Positions 62,331-64,000 of a stretch of DNA of 64,000 nt are shown here, one piece after another. The notes beneath the pieces were generated by a model that was given only the letters and a program-made list of their open reading frames with translations, made no database searches and was not told the DNA's origin. Source of the DNA: Trichocladium uniseriatum (taxonomy: Eukaryota > Ascomycota > Sordariomycetes > Sordariales > Chaetomiaceae); the NCBI GenBank assembly GCA_017139535.1, contig WOUO01000028.1, positions 372,001 to 436,000 of the forward strand. The letters run 5' to 3'. Within the stretch, counting starts at the first letter, position 1. Each line of letters starts with the position of its first letter. A program made the position numbers and the translations under genes.

Positions 62331-63731
62331 ATATCTACTAACGCTACTACTACTATAGCTAACGCTATTAACGAACTTTAGGCTAAGATTAAGGACTTAG
62401 AGGAGTACGATATAGCTAACTAAACCTTTATTAATATAGCTTACGCTAAGATCAAGGAGTATACTAAGATAGTTACGAAGAAAAAAGCTAAGATCGACTT
62501 ACCTACTAAGTATAGAGGTAGTAAGGAAGGACTTACTAGGTTCCTTACCTCGGTATAGGCCTACCTCCAATACTACGATAACTAGTTTAAGACAGAAGAA
62601 GCTAAGGTCTATTTCGCTACTTCTTAGCTCGAAGGATAGGTACTCCAATAGTTTAAGCTAACCCTAAAGGACCAACTAAGCGAGGAAAAGGACGACTAGG
62701 AGGACTTTACTAAAAAGATCTTCACTAAATACAATAACTTTATGAAGGAGATTAAGAAGGTGTTTAGAGATATCAACAAGAAGAGATATACTTAGGAACG
62801 CCTTATATAGCTCTACTAGACTAAGTCTACTATATCCTATACTACTTTATTTTGCTAGAATATACTAAGGGCTAAGATCAACGAGGAAGGGCTTATATAT
62901 ATATTTTACAATAGCTTTAAGGAAGAGGTTAAGGACGAGCTATACTCGAAGGACTAGCCTAGCGAGCTTAACAAATATATCACTATAGCTATTTACATTA
63001 ATAACCGACTCTATATATACTAATAACAACGTAAGGGCTATAATCGCGCCTAGCTAGCGATATATACTAAGTCTAATACTAAAAAGAAGCGCTAGCTATA
63101 GAGTATATTATATAGTACCTACCCTAGAGCGATAGATATAGACACTACTTAGGTGTAGTAGGGAGCTAGAAAAAGGATACCTAAGGACAAGTTAGGCGTT
63201 ACCTACTATAACTATAGTAAGAGAGGATACTTTAAGCGAGAATACTATAGCCTATAAAAGAAATGGTTACTAGTACTAGGTAAAGAAGTCGCTATTGTTA
63301 ACAAATATACTCGATTCTAAGAGGTTACTATAGCTAGCTATACCTAGGATAACCTCGAGGAAGCTATCGACTAAGCTATTGAGCTTAATAATAAGCTAAC
63401 GGACTCCGACGTCGAACTACTATCCTAATTAATAGAAGATAACAATACTAGAGAAACTACGCTACTTATTTAGGCTATAGAGATCACTTACTAATAGGGA
63501 CTTTCATTCGTTCAACGAGAGGACGAGTAATAAGAGGTAGTGTAGAAGGGAGAATAGGTAGGGGCAAACCTAACCTATCTTCAACGAAGAGTTAAAGAAC
63601 TTAGAGACGAGGTTATATACCTATAAGAATAAGTATAAGACCTTAAGGACGATCTTATAAAGGAACGGGATTAGTATAGCTAGCTTAGGGTAGAACTAGA
63701 CGACCTTATATAGTAGTAGCTAAGACGTACT
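62331..63731 (+). pseudogene. Ty3/gypsy element B: decayed gag with zinc knuckle
   Basis: A single frame can be followed for about 1 kb with in-frame TAG codons at expected Trp/Gln positions. It matches the retrotransposon gag family: DLPTKYRGSKEGLTRFLTSV, EDFTKKIFTKYNNF and FYNSFKEEVKDELYSKD. The CCHC knuckle at about 63201-63250 now reads YYNYSKRGYFKREYYSL, each Cys and His converted to Tyr by G-to-A or C-to-T change. It ends where LTR C begins. Confidence 0.87.
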
Positions 63732-64000
63732 TGTCAGAACCTCACGAGGGTCCGGGGAGGCGTACTGGAGTGAAGGAGGACAAGCAACGACTACGATAGG
63801 AAGGCGCACAATAGGAGCAAGTATATAGCCCCAAAGGATAGATATCATTGAACTCTGCCCTACTGAGAGTGAGGGCTACTCCCCCCCTCCTTTTATTCCC
63901 GACTTCCTTCCATAGTCGCCAGCACCTCGTGACGTGCTCCCTCTCTGCTCACTCGCTGCTCCCCCTCTGCGCTTGCTTGGCAAGCGGGGTAAAGGCGGGG
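63732..64000 (-). mobile_element. LTR C, same family as LTR A, opposite orientation, little mutated
   Basis: On the minus strand it ends GGTTCTGACA at 63732. It runs off the window in GC-rich sequence alignable with LTR A. It keeps most CpA/TpG sites that LTR A has lost, so it is younger or was less exposed to RIP. It may be a solo LTR or one end of an element lying mostly outside the window. Confidence 0.85.

Larger units (their letters stand above)
58790..64000. mobile_element. RIP-degraded, nested retrotransposon block
   Basis: AT-rich sequence dominated by TA dinucleotides, with TAG/TAA codons where conserved Trp (TGG) or Gln (CAG) stood. It holds, in order, a LINE 3' end, Ty3/gypsy element A, Ty3/gypsy element B and an opposite-strand LTR C. 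No intact gene. Comparing LTR A with LTR C shows mostly CpA-to-TpA and TpG-to-TpA changes, the signature of RIP. Confidence 0.93.

Overview
The window reads as nuclear DNA of a filamentous ascomycete, most likely a Sordariomycete close to the Sordariales. The reasons are: GC-rich genes with many 50-100 nt introns carrying GT(A/G)AGT-type donors and CTAAC-like branch sites; fungus-specific genes (scytalone dehydratase, Mdm10, DUF2293, CBM52-like secreted protein); and a block of transposons whose decay is the CpA-to-TpA pattern of repeat-induced point mutation (RIP). The species cannot be named from the sequence alone.

Layout. 1-2412 (-): 5' part of a Rad26/CSB repair ATPase. 2413-8601: 6.2 kb without a convincing gene. 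8602-10092 (+): two-repeat SANT/Myb protein. 11102-18364 (-): complete PRP8, head-to-head with eIF3c at 19175-21858 (+). 22654-23338 (-) and 23654-25163 (+): ribosomal proteins uS11 and uL30, head-to-head over 315 bp, with a box C/D snoRNA inside uL30 intron 2. 25513-26383 (-): mitochondrial Fe-S factor Isa2. 26954-28662 (-): secreted protein with two beta-trefoil-like units joined by an Asn/Gly minisatellite. 30353-31233 (+): ribosomal protein eS19. 32063-34343 (+): ankyrin protein with a DYW-like deaminase domain, the most unusual gene here. 35259-36419 (-): ZIP zinc transporter. 37776-39210 (-): Mdm10, with a GC-AG intron. 39661-40315 (-): scytalone dehydratase. 40858-41886 (-): DUF2293 protein. 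42590-44179 (-) and 45490-46791 (-): flavin monooxygenase and O-methyltransferase, with a TA-flanked MITE-like element between them. 47399-50789 (-): Rad5/Rad16-like SNF2-RING protein. 52518-54700 (+): CorA-like metal transporter. 56075-56889 (+): secreted CBM52-like protein. 57457-58507 (-): FAD synthase.

From about 58790 to the end the DNA becomes AT-rich and is a nest of dead retroelements: a minus-strand LINE 3' end with an (ATT)12 tract, a Ty3/gypsy element (LTR, gag, protease, start of RT), a second Ty3/gypsy LTR and gag, and a much less mutated LTR in the opposite direction running off the window end. FAD synthase is the last intact gene before this block.

Most genes are unrelated housekeeping functions (splicing, translation, repair, mitochondria, metal uptake). 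The only possible functional groups are the divergent pairs PRP8/eIF3c and uS11/uL30 and the small FMO/O-methyltransferase pair. Exon coordinates were derived by hand from splice signals and reading-frame continuity; every multi-exon model given as complete closes in frame.
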